In this document: positions 54,959-63,068 of the stretch, one piece after another
How the letters are laid out: each line of letters begins with the position of its first letter
How positions within the stretch are numbered: the stretch's first letter is position 1
From: Brotonthovivens ammoniilytica
GTDB taxonomy: Bacteria; Bacillota; Clostridia; Lachnospirales; Lachnospiraceae
DNA length: 64,000 nucleotides
Assembly (NCBI RefSeq): GCF_025566885.1
Contig: NZ_JAOQJQ010000009.1
Span: forward strand, 1 to 64,000
Direction: 5' to 3'
Made by a program: the position numbers and the translations under genes
The notes under the pieces: generated by a model
What the model was told of the DNA's origin: nothing
The model's input: only the letters and a program-made list of their open reading frames with translations
The model's database searches: none

Positions 54959-56377
54959 TCACTTCATTTTATGTTTTTTCGCTTGAAAGAATTTTCTTGT
55001 TTCCTTTGCAACAACACCGCTTAATGCGAAGATTGCAATCATATTTGGAATTGCCATAAGACCATTAAAGATATCCGCAATGGTCCACACCGCAGACACT
55101 GTCATATATGGCCCGATAAATACTGCCAGAATATAAATCCAGCGGAAAACCGTAATAGCTTTTGTTCTTCCTCCGGTGAGATACTCCAGACATCTCTCAG
55201 AATAATAATCCCAGCCCAGAATTGTCGTAAAGGCAAAAAATACAAGACACAGCATCAGAATAAAGGAAGCTACTTCCGTTGGGAAGGGAAGCCCCTGCTG
55301 GAACGCATAAGTGGTGACCTGAACTCCTTCCATGCCTTCCATCTTCCAGGCGCCAGTCATGACAATAGAAAGTCCTGTCATGGTACAGATTATAATTGTA
55401 TCAATAAAGGTACCTGTCATGGACACAAGTCCCTGACGAACCGGCTCCTTTGTCTGTGCCGCTGCCGCTGCAATGGGTGCGGAACCAAGACCTGCTTCGT
55501 TGGAAAAAATTCCCCTTGCAACACCTTTCTGCATGGCAATAAACATAGTTCCCACAACGCCTCCAGTAACCGCTTTGGGATTAAAGGCTCCCTCTATAAC
55601 AGTTCCAATTGCCGCAGGTACAGCAGAAATGTTGCAAACTACTAAAATCACACAGAACAGTACATAAACCACTGCCATAAACGGTACAACAATCTGTGAA
55701 ACATTTGCAATTCTCTTAATACCGCCGATCAAAACAAGCGCTACGCAGAAGGTCAGAATTAAAGATGCAATTACAACAACCCAGGAATAAGTTCCAATGC
55801 CAGGAATGGTGATAGTATGTAAGCCGCCAGGATCAAAAAAGTTCTTAATGGCAGATGCGATTCCGTTCACCTGAGTAAAGGTTCCGATTCCAAATAATCC
55901 AACGCAGATTCCAAAAAACGCAAACAGCTTAGCCAGCCATTTCCATTTTTTTCCCATTCCACGCTCAATATAGTAGAAGGGCCCTCCAAGAGAATGTCCG
56001 TCTTTGGCTACCACACGGTATTTAACAGCCAGAAGTCCTTCCGCATATTTTGTAGCCATTCCAAAAAATGCCGCCACCAGCATCCAGAATAAAGCTCCCG
56101 GACCTCCGGCACAGACAGCCGTGGCAACGCCGACAATATTTCCGGTACCTATGGTAGCGGAAAGTGCCGTGCACAGCGCGCCAAAAGAAGTTACCTCACC
56201 TTCGCCGCCTTCTTCATTTTTTACCATCCATTTCAGAGCCAGCGGCAGGCGTCTTACCTGCAGGATGCCCATCCGGACAGTCAGCAGTATTCCTCCGGCA
56301 AGAATTAACACCATCAGTGGAACACCCCAGACAAAATCATCAACGGATTGCAGTACATTGTTAATTGTTTCCCACAT
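54959..56377 (-). CDS. Alanine/glycine:cation symporter (AGCS family)
   Basis: 472 residues with about ten hydrophobic helices. Hallmark segments are GTGNIVGVATAVCAGGPGALFWM, split here as GTGNIVGVA and GGPGALFWM, plus FSNEAGLGSAPIAAAAA, in which the SNEAG motif identifies AGCS sodium:alanine/glycine carriers. Imports glycine or alanine with sodium or protons. GGGGAATT lies before the ATG. Upstream sit a tandem glycine riboswitch and a terminator (56531-56752), so glycine probably controls it; a dispersed repeat occupies the rest of the leader. Confidence 0.93.
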   Translation of the reverse strand: MWETINNVLQSVDDFVWGVPLMVLILAGGILLTVRMGILQVRRLPLALKWMVKNEEGGEGEVTSFGALCTALSATIGTGNIVGVATAVCAGGPGALFWMLVAAFFGMATKYAEGLLAVKYRVVAKDGHSLGGPFYYIERGMGKKWKWLAKLFAFFGICVGLFGIGTFTQVNGIASAIKNFFDPGGLHTITIPGIGTYSWVVVIASLILTFCVALVLIGGIKRIANVSQIVVPFMAVVYVLFCVILVVCNISAVPAAIGTVIEGAFNPKAVTGGVVGTMFIAMQKGVARGIFSNEAGLGSAPIAAAAAQTKEPVRQGLVSMTGTFIDTIIICTMTGLSIVMTGAWKMEGMEGVQVTTYAFQQGLPFPTEVASFILMLCLVFFAFTTILGWDYYSERCLEYLTGGRTKAITVFRWIYILAVFIGPYMTVSAVWTIADIFNGLMAIPNMIAIFALSGVVAKETRKFFQAKKHKMK

Positions 56378-56406
56378 AATTTCAATTCCCCTTTTATTTT
56401 ATTTAT

Positions 56407-56531
56407 AAAAAGAATCCTGCTGTGGCAGGATACTCCGCCTGCGGCGGGTTGCTTTTGCGACATGACTCCATTCCGCCGCAGTGCGAGCCACAGCGGAGCG
56501 TTTTTATGTCATAGGACGTTCCTTTGACATA
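56407..56531 (-). repeat. Dispersed repeat, copy E, with a different end module
   Basis: The GC-rich half and terminal hairpin (AATCCTGC/GCAGGAT, T run on the minus strand) match the family. In place of the usual 55-bp module is a 27-bp hairpin with arms TATGTCA/TGACATA (56505-56531). It lies between the riboswitch terminator and the AGCS start codon, so the symporter mRNA would contain it. The 474-bp gap 56378-56851 is filled by this copy, the terminator, the glycine riboswitch and its promoter. Confidence 0.8.
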
Positions 56532-56559
56532 AAAAAACCGGAGTTTCTACTCCGGTTTT
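56531..56559 (-). terminator. Expression-platform terminator of the glycine riboswitch
   Basis: Perfect minus-strand stem AAACCGGAGT/ACTCCGGTTT followed by a T run (+ A run 56531-56537), about 40 nt after the second aptamer. Premature termination here in the absence of glycine would fit an ON switch. Confidence 0.8.
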
Positions 56560-56597
56560 ACACTCATAAAAAGAACAGTCTTCATCCACTGCTATTC

Positions 56598-56752
56598 TTT
56601 CTCTGTCCTTTTGCCTGAGAGATTAAGCAATAAAGCCTTGCACCTTCGGCACTCAAATACGTCTGAGATTCTCCAGAGTCACAATCCATTTGCAGTCCTC
56701 ATCCAAAATCTTCTAATTTTGGACACCTGAGAGTTTTGCTCCTTCGGATGAT
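56598..56752 (-). ncRNA. Tandem glycine riboswitch (gcvT type)
   Basis: On the minus strand the first aptamer contains ATCCGAAGGAGCAAA and CTCTCAGGT. After a P1-like hairpin with AAAATTAGAAGATTTT the second contains GTGCCGAAGGTGCAAGG and ends TCTCTCAGGCAAAAGGAC (+ 56601-56640). These are the conserved cores of both glycine aptamers. It is followed by a terminator and the AGCS symporter gene, a usual target of this riboswitch class. Confidence 0.92.
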
Positions 56753-56803
56753 ATTACATCAATTTCCTGCAAACTTCTTCTTGTTTCTATTCAATACTTT
56801 ACT

Positions 56804-56832
56804 ACGATACAGATATTTCTATAAAAAGTCAA
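56804..56832 (-). promoter_or_regulatory. Promoter of the glycine riboswitch/AGCS transcript
   Basis: Minus-strand TTGACT (+ 56827-56832), 17 bp, TATCGT (+ 56804-56809), about 45 nt upstream of the first aptamer. Confidence 0.75.
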
Positions 56833-56851
56833 GGATTTTTTTTAATTCCTT

Positions 56852-58006
56852 TTATCCCAGCGTACAAACCAGCAGGTGGTCCAGATCAAAAAAAGGATCT
56901 TCCGACATCATCTTATCTATTTTATGAAGATTCAAATCCGAATGTTCAATTTCTCTGGCATATCTATGGGAAATCTCAATCTGATCTTCGAAAGAATACG
57001 CTTCTTTCTTTATCATCCAGGAAGCCAGATTCAGTTCCCTGATCAGCAGTGTATGAACCACTGCCAGTTTCAATTTCCCAAAAGCATTTCCATCATACAC
57101 CGCCCCGCAGAAATAACTGAAAATAAAATATTCCAGCAGTCTTTCATATTCATAATTCCGGTCAGCATAAGCGGTACAAAACTCCTCTCTCCTGCTTATA
57201 TAGATGCCTGGCGGCGTTTCTTCATACAAAAGCCCTTCACACTTTTTCAGCCAGCTCTCCCACTCCGGATCCAGCACTTCCAGCTGATGAAGCCGGTACA
57301 TCATTCCATGCATCAGATAGCACCTGACTTCACCGCGGTTTTCGTATCTTCTCCACTTCTTTTGAATTTTTTCGGGAAAATCCGGCTGCCGGTAACGCTT
57401 TAATAAATCATCCACCGCAAACAGCTCCTGGCGGCTCAGCCGGTTCTGCAGATCATGGACTGCTGCCAGCATCAGAGCTGTTTTTATCTCAAAAGACATA
57501 TCCTCTCTTCGGATCGTCTCAAAAAGAAATTCCCGTATTTCCTGAAGCTTTGTAAATAAAAAGAAATCAAATACATCATATTCTTCTGTATCACTTTCCT
57601 GCTCCCGGGTCTTAAAAGAAATTGGCCGTTTTGTTCCAAGTATCAACCTTGCGGCCTCCGGGCAGGATAATGACAGGGAGATTTCCCTCAGATTTTCAAA
57701 TTCTTCATAGTGTCTGGGATATCTGCGGCAGGTTTTGCAAAGATACTCTTCTCCTGCCTCCAGACAGATATCACACAGATTCTGTTCATTGAGGAACGCA
57801 CAGCGTTTGTGATCGTACTGCAAAAAGGTCCCCTCCGGCCAGTCAACAGAATTATACAGACGATTTCCAAAAGGTCCTTTTTCCTTTTTGTACTTTTTCA
57901 GAGTCTTTTTGTCAATGGCAATCTGCCAGCCCGCACAGCAGGTGTCACTGCATTGATGGGCTGTACACTTAAATTGTTTATAATAATACGGATATGTATA
58001 TTCCAT
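56852..58006 (-). CDS. FliB-like protein (flagellin lysine-N-methylase family), cysteine rich
   Basis: 384 residues, AGGGAGAAC before the ATG. The N-terminal cysteine cluster (FKCTAHQCSDTCCAGWQIAID, then KRCAFLNEQNLCDICL, CKTCRRYPRHYEEF and LSCPEAA) is the metal-binding signature of the FliB/YkgJ-type family; the rest is helical. FliB in enterobacteria methylates lysines of flagellin, but no flagellar gene is visible here and homologues are common in non-motile Clostridia, so the target is unknown. It starts 7 nt after the serine protease stop and is surely cotranscribed with it. Confidence 0.8.
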   Translation of the reverse strand: MEYTYPYYYKQFKCTAHQCSDTCCAGWQIAIDKKTLKKYKKEKGPFGNRLYNSVDWPEGTFLQYDHKRCAFLNEQNLCDICLEAGEEYLCKTCRRYPRHYEEFENLREISLSLSCPEAARLILGTKRPISFKTREQESDTEEYDVFDFFLFTKLQEIREFLFETIRREDMSFEIKTALMLAAVHDLQNRLSRQELFAVDDLLKRYRQPDFPEKIQKKWRRYENRGEVRCYLMHGMMYRLHQLEVLDPEWESWLKKCEGLLYEETPPGIYISRREEFCTAYADRNYEYERLLEYFIFSYFCGAVYDGNAFGKLKLAVVHTLLIRELNLASWMIKKEAYSFEDQIEISHRYAREIEHSDLNLHKIDKMMSEDPFFDLDHLLVCTLG

Positions 58007-58013
58007 GTTCTCC

Positions 58014-59477
58014 CTACTTTCTCATTTGAATTGCCGCACTGGCCGCTTTCTCTGCATTCAGCAGACCGTCTCTTTGATCATTCACCAGACAATTATCGGC
58101 AGTGCTGCACAAAATCTCTTTGATCTGGCTCCCGTCCAGACTGGGATTGAAAGAAGCCAGCAGCACAGCTGTGCCGGAAACATAAGGCGCTGCCATAGAG
58201 GTTCCCATCATACCGCCATAGCTTCCTTTTCTTTTTCCAAGGAAATTCTCCTTCACTATCGTACTGTAAATATCATTGTCCCCTCCTCCGGGAGCAATCA
58301 GATCCACACGTTCTCCGGGGCTGCTGTAATCAGCCAGTGAAAGACTTCCATCTTCATTTTGTTTCGCTGCCCCCACAACCAGAATCCGGCCTTTTACCTC
58401 TGGAGCATCAATGGCAGCTAACGGATCGCAGGATGCATCCGTTTCCGGCAGATTTCCGGCGGCTTTACAGATCAAAAAATCATACCCGTGATTCAGAAAT
58501 GCCAAAAACAGCTTTTCAAGCTGCACGGTATATGCTTCTATATTGGGATTTCCTTTTACAGCTTCCTCCGTCAAATCATCCCCGCCAAAGCAGGTGAGAC
58601 TTAAATTAATCACCTTACAGCCACGATCTGCAATCAGATAAGTAAACGCAGTCTCAAGCCCCATCAGATCTATTTTATCATCTTTCACCCCAAGTCCAAA
58701 CACAGAAGCACCGTACAGATTTCTTTTCTCTGTGGGAATGATACCGGTTATGCCAATCCCGTTATCAAATCCGGCAGCAGCAATCCCGGCCACATGAGTC
58801 CCGTGGGTTTCTAACTGCCCCTCTTCATCATACAGCTGATTGGCAAGAGGCATCTCCGTAAAGTTCAAATCTTCATGTTCTGTATAAAACCCGGTGTCCA
58901 GAATCCCTAAATTTACAGAAGTCTTCATCTGCTCTTTCAGTTTCCAGACCTGATCCATATGCACCGCTTTCATCCCCCAGGTTTCATTGACAGAAAGCTC
59001 TCCTGTCCACTCCTTTTCCCACCTGCTGTCTGAAGGCATGGCCCCTGATAAAATGCTGCACAAAATATTAGGTGTTCCGCATACGGCAATTCCCTTCTGT
59101 ATCAACTTCTTCTGGACCTGCTCTAATTCCGGATAGGTATAACAATCCGGAAACCTGATCTGCACCACAGACACAGCTTTCAGCTCCCCTGCAATCGTTC
59201 CGTGATACTCACTTACAGCATTCAAAACATCTGCTTTGGAACATTCTGCCGCAAGCGTAATGAGAAGCTCATTATCTATGTACTCTATACCGCTGTTTTC
59301 ATCTACCGCCGCATGTTTTTTATCCGGCTTCGTATAATAACTTTGTTTTGCTGGATCATAAGGCAAATTTACCGCTTTTGTCTTAATTTTTCCTGCAGAT
59401 ATAAAAGCAGAAATACTCACCCCTGCCGCCGCGGCAAATATCACAGCAAAAACGAAAACTTTTCCTTTCTGTTTCAT
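58014..59477 (-). CDS. Secreted or membrane-tethered S8 (subtilisin-like) serine peptidase
   Basis: 487 residues; GAGAGGAACC precedes the ATG. N-terminal hydrophobic segment (~7-28) as signal or anchor, a propeptide-like region (~60-135), then the catalytic domain with D194 (GILDTGFYTEHEDL), H225 (ETHGTHVAG), oxyanion N342 (KAAGN) and S427 (GTSMAAPYVSG). All catalytic residues are intact. It probably acts at the cell surface. Cotranscribed with a FliB-like gene, an unusual pairing. Its promoter is not evident; repeat copy F lies 58 nt upstream. Confidence 0.88.
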   Translation of the reverse strand: MKQKGKVFVFAVIFAAAAGVSISAFISAGKIKTKAVNLPYDPAKQSYYTKPDKKHAAVDENSGIEYIDNELLITLAAECSKADVLNAVSEYHGTIAGELKAVSVVQIRFPDCYTYPELEQVQKKLIQKGIAVCGTPNILCSILSGAMPSDSRWEKEWTGELSVNETWGMKAVHMDQVWKLKEQMKTSVNLGILDTGFYTEHEDLNFTEMPLANQLYDEEGQLETHGTHVAGIAAAGFDNGIGITGIIPTEKRNLYGASVFGLGVKDDKIDLMGLETAFTYLIADRGCKVINLSLTCFGGDDLTEEAVKGNPNIEAYTVQLEKLFLAFLNHGYDFLICKAAGNLPETDASCDPLAAIDAPEVKGRILVVGAAKQNEDGSLSLADYSSPGERVDLIAPGGGDNDIYSTIVKENFLGKRKGSYGGMMGTSMAAPYVSGTAVLLASFNPSLDGSQIKEILCSTADNCLVNDQRDGLLNAEKAASAAIQMRK

Positions 59478-59535
59478 TTTGGTTCCTCTCAGACTGATAA
59501 CAGTTCCATCTGCAGATTAAATTTCCTATAGATTA

Positions 59536-59692
59536 AAAAAGAATCCTGCCGCAGCAGGATTCTCCGCCTGCGGCGGGTTGCGTAAACAACATGATTCCTC
59601 TCCGCCGCAGTGCGAGCATCAGCGGAGCGTTTTTTGCTCTATAGGAATCGGTACTTTTCAACTTTATCACAACACAGTATTTCCTATAGAGC
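59536..59692 (-). repeat. Dispersed repeat, copy F
   Basis: Full copy between prfA and the S8 protease gene. It begins directly after the T-tract of the prfA terminator (59693-59720). Minus-strand end hairpin AATCCTGC/GCAGGATT with T run. A further ATTTCCTATAGA fragment at 59520-59531 looks like the end of another copy. Confidence 0.85.
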
Positions 59693-59720
59693 AAGAAAGG
59701 CAATTCATTTCTGAATCGCC
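59693..59720 (-). terminator. Terminator of the rpmE-prfA gene group
   Basis: Minus-strand stem GGCGATTCA/TGAATTGCC (+ 59712-59720 with 59699-59707, one G-U pair), then a T-rich run TTTCTT, 8 nt after the prfA stop. Confidence 0.75.
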
Positions 59721-59727
59721 TCCCCTT

Positions 59728-60801
59728 CTAGTTTTCCTGCATATTTGCCATTTTAGCCGCCTGGTCCGCAGCAATCAGACTGTCAATAATTTCCTGGATA
59801 TCCCCGTTCATAATATTTTCCAGCTTATACAGAGTCAGTTTAATACGGTGGTCTGTAACACGGCCCTGGGGGAAATTATAAGTACGAATCTTTTCTGAAC
59901 GGTCCCCGGTTCCAACCTGGCTTCTTCTGGCCTCCGCTTCTGCATCATGGGCCTTCTGGCATTCCAGATCATACAGCTTTGCACGCAGTACTTTTAATGC
60001 TTTATCTTTATTTTTCAGCTGTGACTTCTCATCCTGACAGGAAATCACAATTCCGGTAGGTATATGTGTCAGACGTACTGCAGAATCAGTTGTGTTGACG
60101 CACTGTCCGCCGTTTCCGGAAGCACGGAACACATCAAATTTACAATCGTTCATGTCAATGGCAACATCCACATCCTCCGCTTCCGGCATAATAGCAACGG
60201 TAATGGTAGATGTATGAATACGGCCTCCCGACTCTGTCTCCGGCACACGCTGGACACGATGCACGCCGCTTTCATATTTCAACACAGAGTAAGCTCCCTG
60301 GCCGGTCACCATAAAACTTACATACTTCATGCCGCCGATACCAATTTCCTCCACATCCATAGTCTCTACCTTCCAGCGGCGGGACTCTGCATAATGTACA
60401 TACATACGGTAAATTTCCGCAGCAAATAAAGCTGCCTCGTCCCCTCCTGCTCCGGCGCGGATCTCCACAATAACATTTTTATCATCATTGGGGTCTTTCG
60501 GAAGAAGTAAAATCTTCATCTGTCCTTCTAGCTCTTCCACTCTGGCTTTTGATTCATTCAGCTCTTCCTTAGCCAGTTCCCGCATTTCTTCATCGCTTTC
60601 TTCCTGCAGAAGCTCCAGGCTGTCCTCGATGTTCTGTCTGCACTGCTTATATTCTCTGTATGCCTCCACAATGGGCGCAAGATCACTCTGCTCTTTCATC
60701 AGTTTTCGAAACCGGTTCTGATCATCTGATACACCCGGTTCACTTAATTCGCTTAACACTTCTTCAAAACGAATCAAAAGATCTTCCAATTTATCAAACA
60801 T
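59728..60801 (-). CDS. prfA: Peptide chain release factor 1
   Basis: 357 residues from the ATG at 60801 (AAGGAGAGC); six extra residues in a longer frame are unlikely. Contains the GGQ tripeptide at 231-233 (RASGNGGQCVNTTDSAVR), which triggers peptidyl-tRNA hydrolysis, and ends PQGRVTDHRIKLTLYKLENI as usual. Recognises UAA and UAG. Its start overlaps the end of prmC by 8 bp, matching the functional link: PrmC methylates the GGQ glutamine. Confidence 0.96.
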   Translation of the reverse strand: MFDKLEDLLIRFEEVLSELSEPGVSDDQNRFRKLMKEQSDLAPIVEAYREYKQCRQNIEDSLELLQEESDEEMRELAKEELNESKARVEELEGQMKILLLPKDPNDDKNVIVEIRAGAGGDEAALFAAEIYRMYVHYAESRRWKVETMDVEEIGIGGMKYVSFMVTGQGAYSVLKYESGVHRVQRVPETESGGRIHTSTITVAIMPEAEDVDVAIDMNDCKFDVFRASGNGGQCVNTTDSAVRLTHIPTGIVISCQDEKSQLKNKDKALKVLRAKLYDLECQKAHDAEAEARRSQVGTGDRSEKIRTYNFPQGRVTDHRIKLTLYKLENIMNGDIQEIIDSLIAADQAAKMANMQEN

Positions 60802-61633
60802 GTTTCGCTCTCCTTCCAATTACAACCCGGTCCAGCCCGGCTAAATCTTTCAAAACCAGAATCTCTGTAAATCCCTTCCGGTTTAAAATCTCCGATACAG
60901 CCCCTCCCTGATCGCAGCCAATTTCAAATATCAGTATCCCCTCTTCCTTCAAATACCGAATACCTTCCTTTGCTATTTCCCTGTAAAAATGCAGGCCGTC
61001 TAAAGCGCCGTCTAAAGCTTTCCTGGGCTCATAATCCCGCACTTCCGGCATTAATGTTTCTATTACATCAGAGGGTATATAGGGTGGATTTGACACAATC
61101 ACATCAAATTCCCCTTCTGTCTTTTCAAACAGATCACTCTGTAAAAAACGGATTTCCGTCTGGTTTTTATCACTGTTATAAGCAGCAACTTTCAGCGCAG
61201 GCGCTGAAATATCCGCCGCTGTCATCTGAATTTCCGGCTGATAATGTTTCAGGCTCACCGCAATGCACCCTGATCCGGTACACAGATCAAGAACTTTCAT
61301 TCCGGGCTTTAAGTAATTCAGCGCCGTCTCCACTAGTATTTCAGTATCCTGCCTGGGAATCAGCACATCCGGGGTCACCTTAAAAGCCAGCCCCATAAAT
61401 TCCTGTTGACCAGTCAGATACTGCAGAGGAATACGCTCACAACGCTTTGCCGCTATTTCCAGAAGCTTCTCATACTGCTCCCCGGGCATTTCTTCCATTT
61501 CATGCAGAAAATAGAAACTTCTGTTTATGCCGCAGACCTCTTCCATTAAAAACCAGGCATCTGAAATCTCATTTTCAATTCCTGCTGACTTTAAAAGCTT
61601 CTGTACATTTCTGTATGCTTCTCCGTATATCAT
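60794..61633 (-). CDS. prmC: Peptide chain release factor N5-glutamine methyltransferase
   Basis: 279 residues. Class-I S-adenosylmethionine fold with VLDLCTGSGCIAVSL and the catalytic VSNPPYIP motif; N-terminal helical bundle ~1-90. It methylates the glutamine of the GGQ motif in release factors. Start overlaps the upstream DUF1385 stop by 4 bp and its end overlaps prfA, so the three genes form a tight operon. Confidence 0.95.
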   Translation of the reverse strand: MIYGEAYRNVQKLLKSAGIENEISDAWFLMEEVCGINRSFYFLHEMEEMPGEQYEKLLEIAAKRCERIPLQYLTGQQEFMGLAFKVTPDVLIPRQDTEILVETALNYLKPGMKVLDLCTGSGCIAVSLKHYQPEIQMTAADISAPALKVAAYNSDKNQTEIRFLQSDLFEKTEGEFDVIVSNPPYIPSDVIETLMPEVRDYEPRKALDGALDGLHFYREIAKEGIRYLKEEGILIFEIGCDQGGAVSEILNRKGFTEILVLKDLAGLDRVVIGRRAKHV

Positions 61634-62640
61634 GACACTGCTTCTCCGGAGGACACCTCTTCTTTCATTTCTTTCTGATATTCTTTCCAGTCAAAAACCG
61701 CTTCCACAGACGCAATTCCAACCTGAATCATATCATCATCCGGCTCCTTTGTAGTCAGCCCCTGCATCCACATCCCGGGTTTACTCAAGAAATTAATAAA
61801 AGCATTATCATATCTGCCGGCAAGCCGGAGTATTTCATAAGAAAGTCCTGCAATTACCGGTACCAAAAGAAGCCGGATCACCAGCCTCATAGTATGTGAA
61901 TCCACACGGATAAACAAAAACAAAATAATACTGATTACAACAACAAACATCAGAAAACTTGTTCCGCAGCGTTTATGTTCCTTGGAGCTTTTTCTGACAT
62001 TCTCCACATTGAGTTCCAGGCCATGCTCAATGCAGTTGATACACTTATGCTCTGCACCATGGTACATAAAAACCCGCTGAATCTCTTTCATTCTTGAAAT
62101 CAGAAGAATATATGCCACAAAAATCACAAGTCTGATAATGCCCTCAAAGACCGCTACCGCTGTCTGTGACGCAACAGCACGGTTAAACAGCATAGACAGG
62201 TAATACGGCAGTATCATAAAAACCGCTACTGCAATCACTACCGATACAATCACTACCCCTGTCATCATGGCCTTTTCCTTTGTATTCTGCTGTTTCTGAT
62301 CTGTTTTCAGCAGATCTTCCGGATTGGTTACAGCCTCCCCTTTTTCTTTTATCTCTTTTGTCCTGCCCTTCTTCTTGTCTTCCGGCTCTTCCTCCTCTTC
62401 AAAAAAAGATGCCGAATACATAAGTGTGGACATTCCTAAAACAAGAGAATCAATAAAGCTGATGATACCGCGTACCATAGGTATCTTCTTCCAGACGGAG
62501 TCTCCTCCGATTCCCTTGTACTGTTTCACTGCCACTTCAATTTCCTGATCAGGCTTTCTGACTGCAACCGCATACTGATCGCCATTGCGCATCATTACGC
62601 CTTCCATTACTGCCTGACCACCGATTCCGGAGTATTTCAT
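61630..62640 (-). CDS. yqhQ: DUF1385 membrane protein (YqhQ-like)
   Basis: 336 residues, GTAGGAGGAG before the ATG. Starts with YSGIGGQAVMEGVMMRNGD, the family hallmark, and has about four membrane helices (~60-80, 125-150, 170-195, 245-275) and the motif MYHGAEHKCINCIEHG. Function not established; the gene sits between rpmE and prmC in many Clostridia. A charged cytoplasmic loop (Glu/Lys rich, ~80-118) is present. Confidence 0.88.
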   Translation of the reverse strand: MKYSGIGGQAVMEGVMMRNGDQYAVAVRKPDQEIEVAVKQYKGIGGDSVWKKIPMVRGIISFIDSLVLGMSTLMYSASFFEEEEEPEDKKKGRTKEIKEKGEAVTNPEDLLKTDQKQQNTKEKAMMTGVVIVSVVIAVAVFMILPYYLSMLFNRAVASQTAVAVFEGIIRLVIFVAYILLISRMKEIQRVFMYHGAEHKCINCIEHGLELNVENVRKSSKEHKRCGTSFLMFVVVISIILFLFIRVDSHTMRLVIRLLLVPVIAGLSYEILRLAGRYDNAFINFLSKPGMWMQGLTTKEPDDDMIQVGIASVEAVFDWKEYQKEMKEEVSSGEAVS

Positions 62641-62657
62641 ATTCTCCTCCTACTTAT

Positions 62658-62691
62658 ATTAAAATAGGTTGAGATTTTGCAACCTCAACCT
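62658..62691 (-). terminator. Terminator after rpmE
   Basis: Minus-strand stem AGGTTGAG/CTCAACCT (+ 62684-62691 with 62666-62673), then TATTTTAATA. The T-tract is interrupted, so some read-through into the DUF1385 operon is likely. Confidence 0.6.
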
Positions 62692-62711
62692 TATTTTTGA
62701 AATATCTGCTA

Positions 62712-62912
62712 TTATTTTAAGCCGTATTTTCTGTTGAACTTATCAATACGTCCACGAGCCTGAGCTGCTTTCTGCTGTCCTGTATAGAATGGATGGCATT
62801 TAGAACAGATTTCAACGTGGATATCCTGCTTTGTAGAACCTGTTACGAAAGTGTTTCCGCAGTTGCAGGTTACAGTTGCCTGATAATAGTCTGGATGTAT
62901 TCCTTCTCTCAT
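62712..62912 (-). CDS. rpmE: 50S ribosomal protein L31 (zinc-binding form)
   Basis: 66 residues from the ATG at 62912 (GAGAGGTG), giving the canonical start MREGIHPDYY; a GTG three codons upstream is less likely. CNCGN and CSKCHPFYTG provide the four cysteines of the zinc-containing type. Ends with KFNRKYGLK as usual. Confidence 0.96.
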   Translation of the reverse strand: MREGIHPDYYQATVTCNCGNTFVTGSTKQDIHVEICSKCHPFYTGQQKAAQARGRIDKFNRKYGLK

Positions 62913-62989
62913 TATTTTCACCTCTCATACCAAATTTCTTTGTTTTCCCGCACTATTATATGCCTCTTAGAAACAATAAACTTGTTTGT

Positions 62990-63013
62990 TTTATCAGCTT
63001 GTTCTGATAAACA
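62990..63013 (-). ncRNA. Possible rpmE leader hairpin (autoregulatory candidate)
   Basis: An 8-bp stem TTTATCAG/CTGATAAA falls at the predicted 5' end of the rpmE transcript, within a ~105-nt leader. Ribosomal protein leaders for L31 are known in Clostridia, but I can only match the position and presence of a stem, not a full consensus. Confidence 0.4.
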
Positions 63014-63023
63014 GCTTTGATAT

Positions 63024-63052
63024 TGTAGCACAGGAATGAAAAATATGCAATA
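63024..63052 (-). promoter_or_regulatory. rpmE promoter
   Basis: Minus-strand TTGCAT (+ 63047-63052), 17 bp, TACAAT (+ 63024-63029), in the short gap between the rho stop and rpmE. rpmE is thus transcribed separately from rho, although rho may read through. Confidence 0.75.
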
Positions 63053-63068
63053 GTTTTAGGAAAATCTA

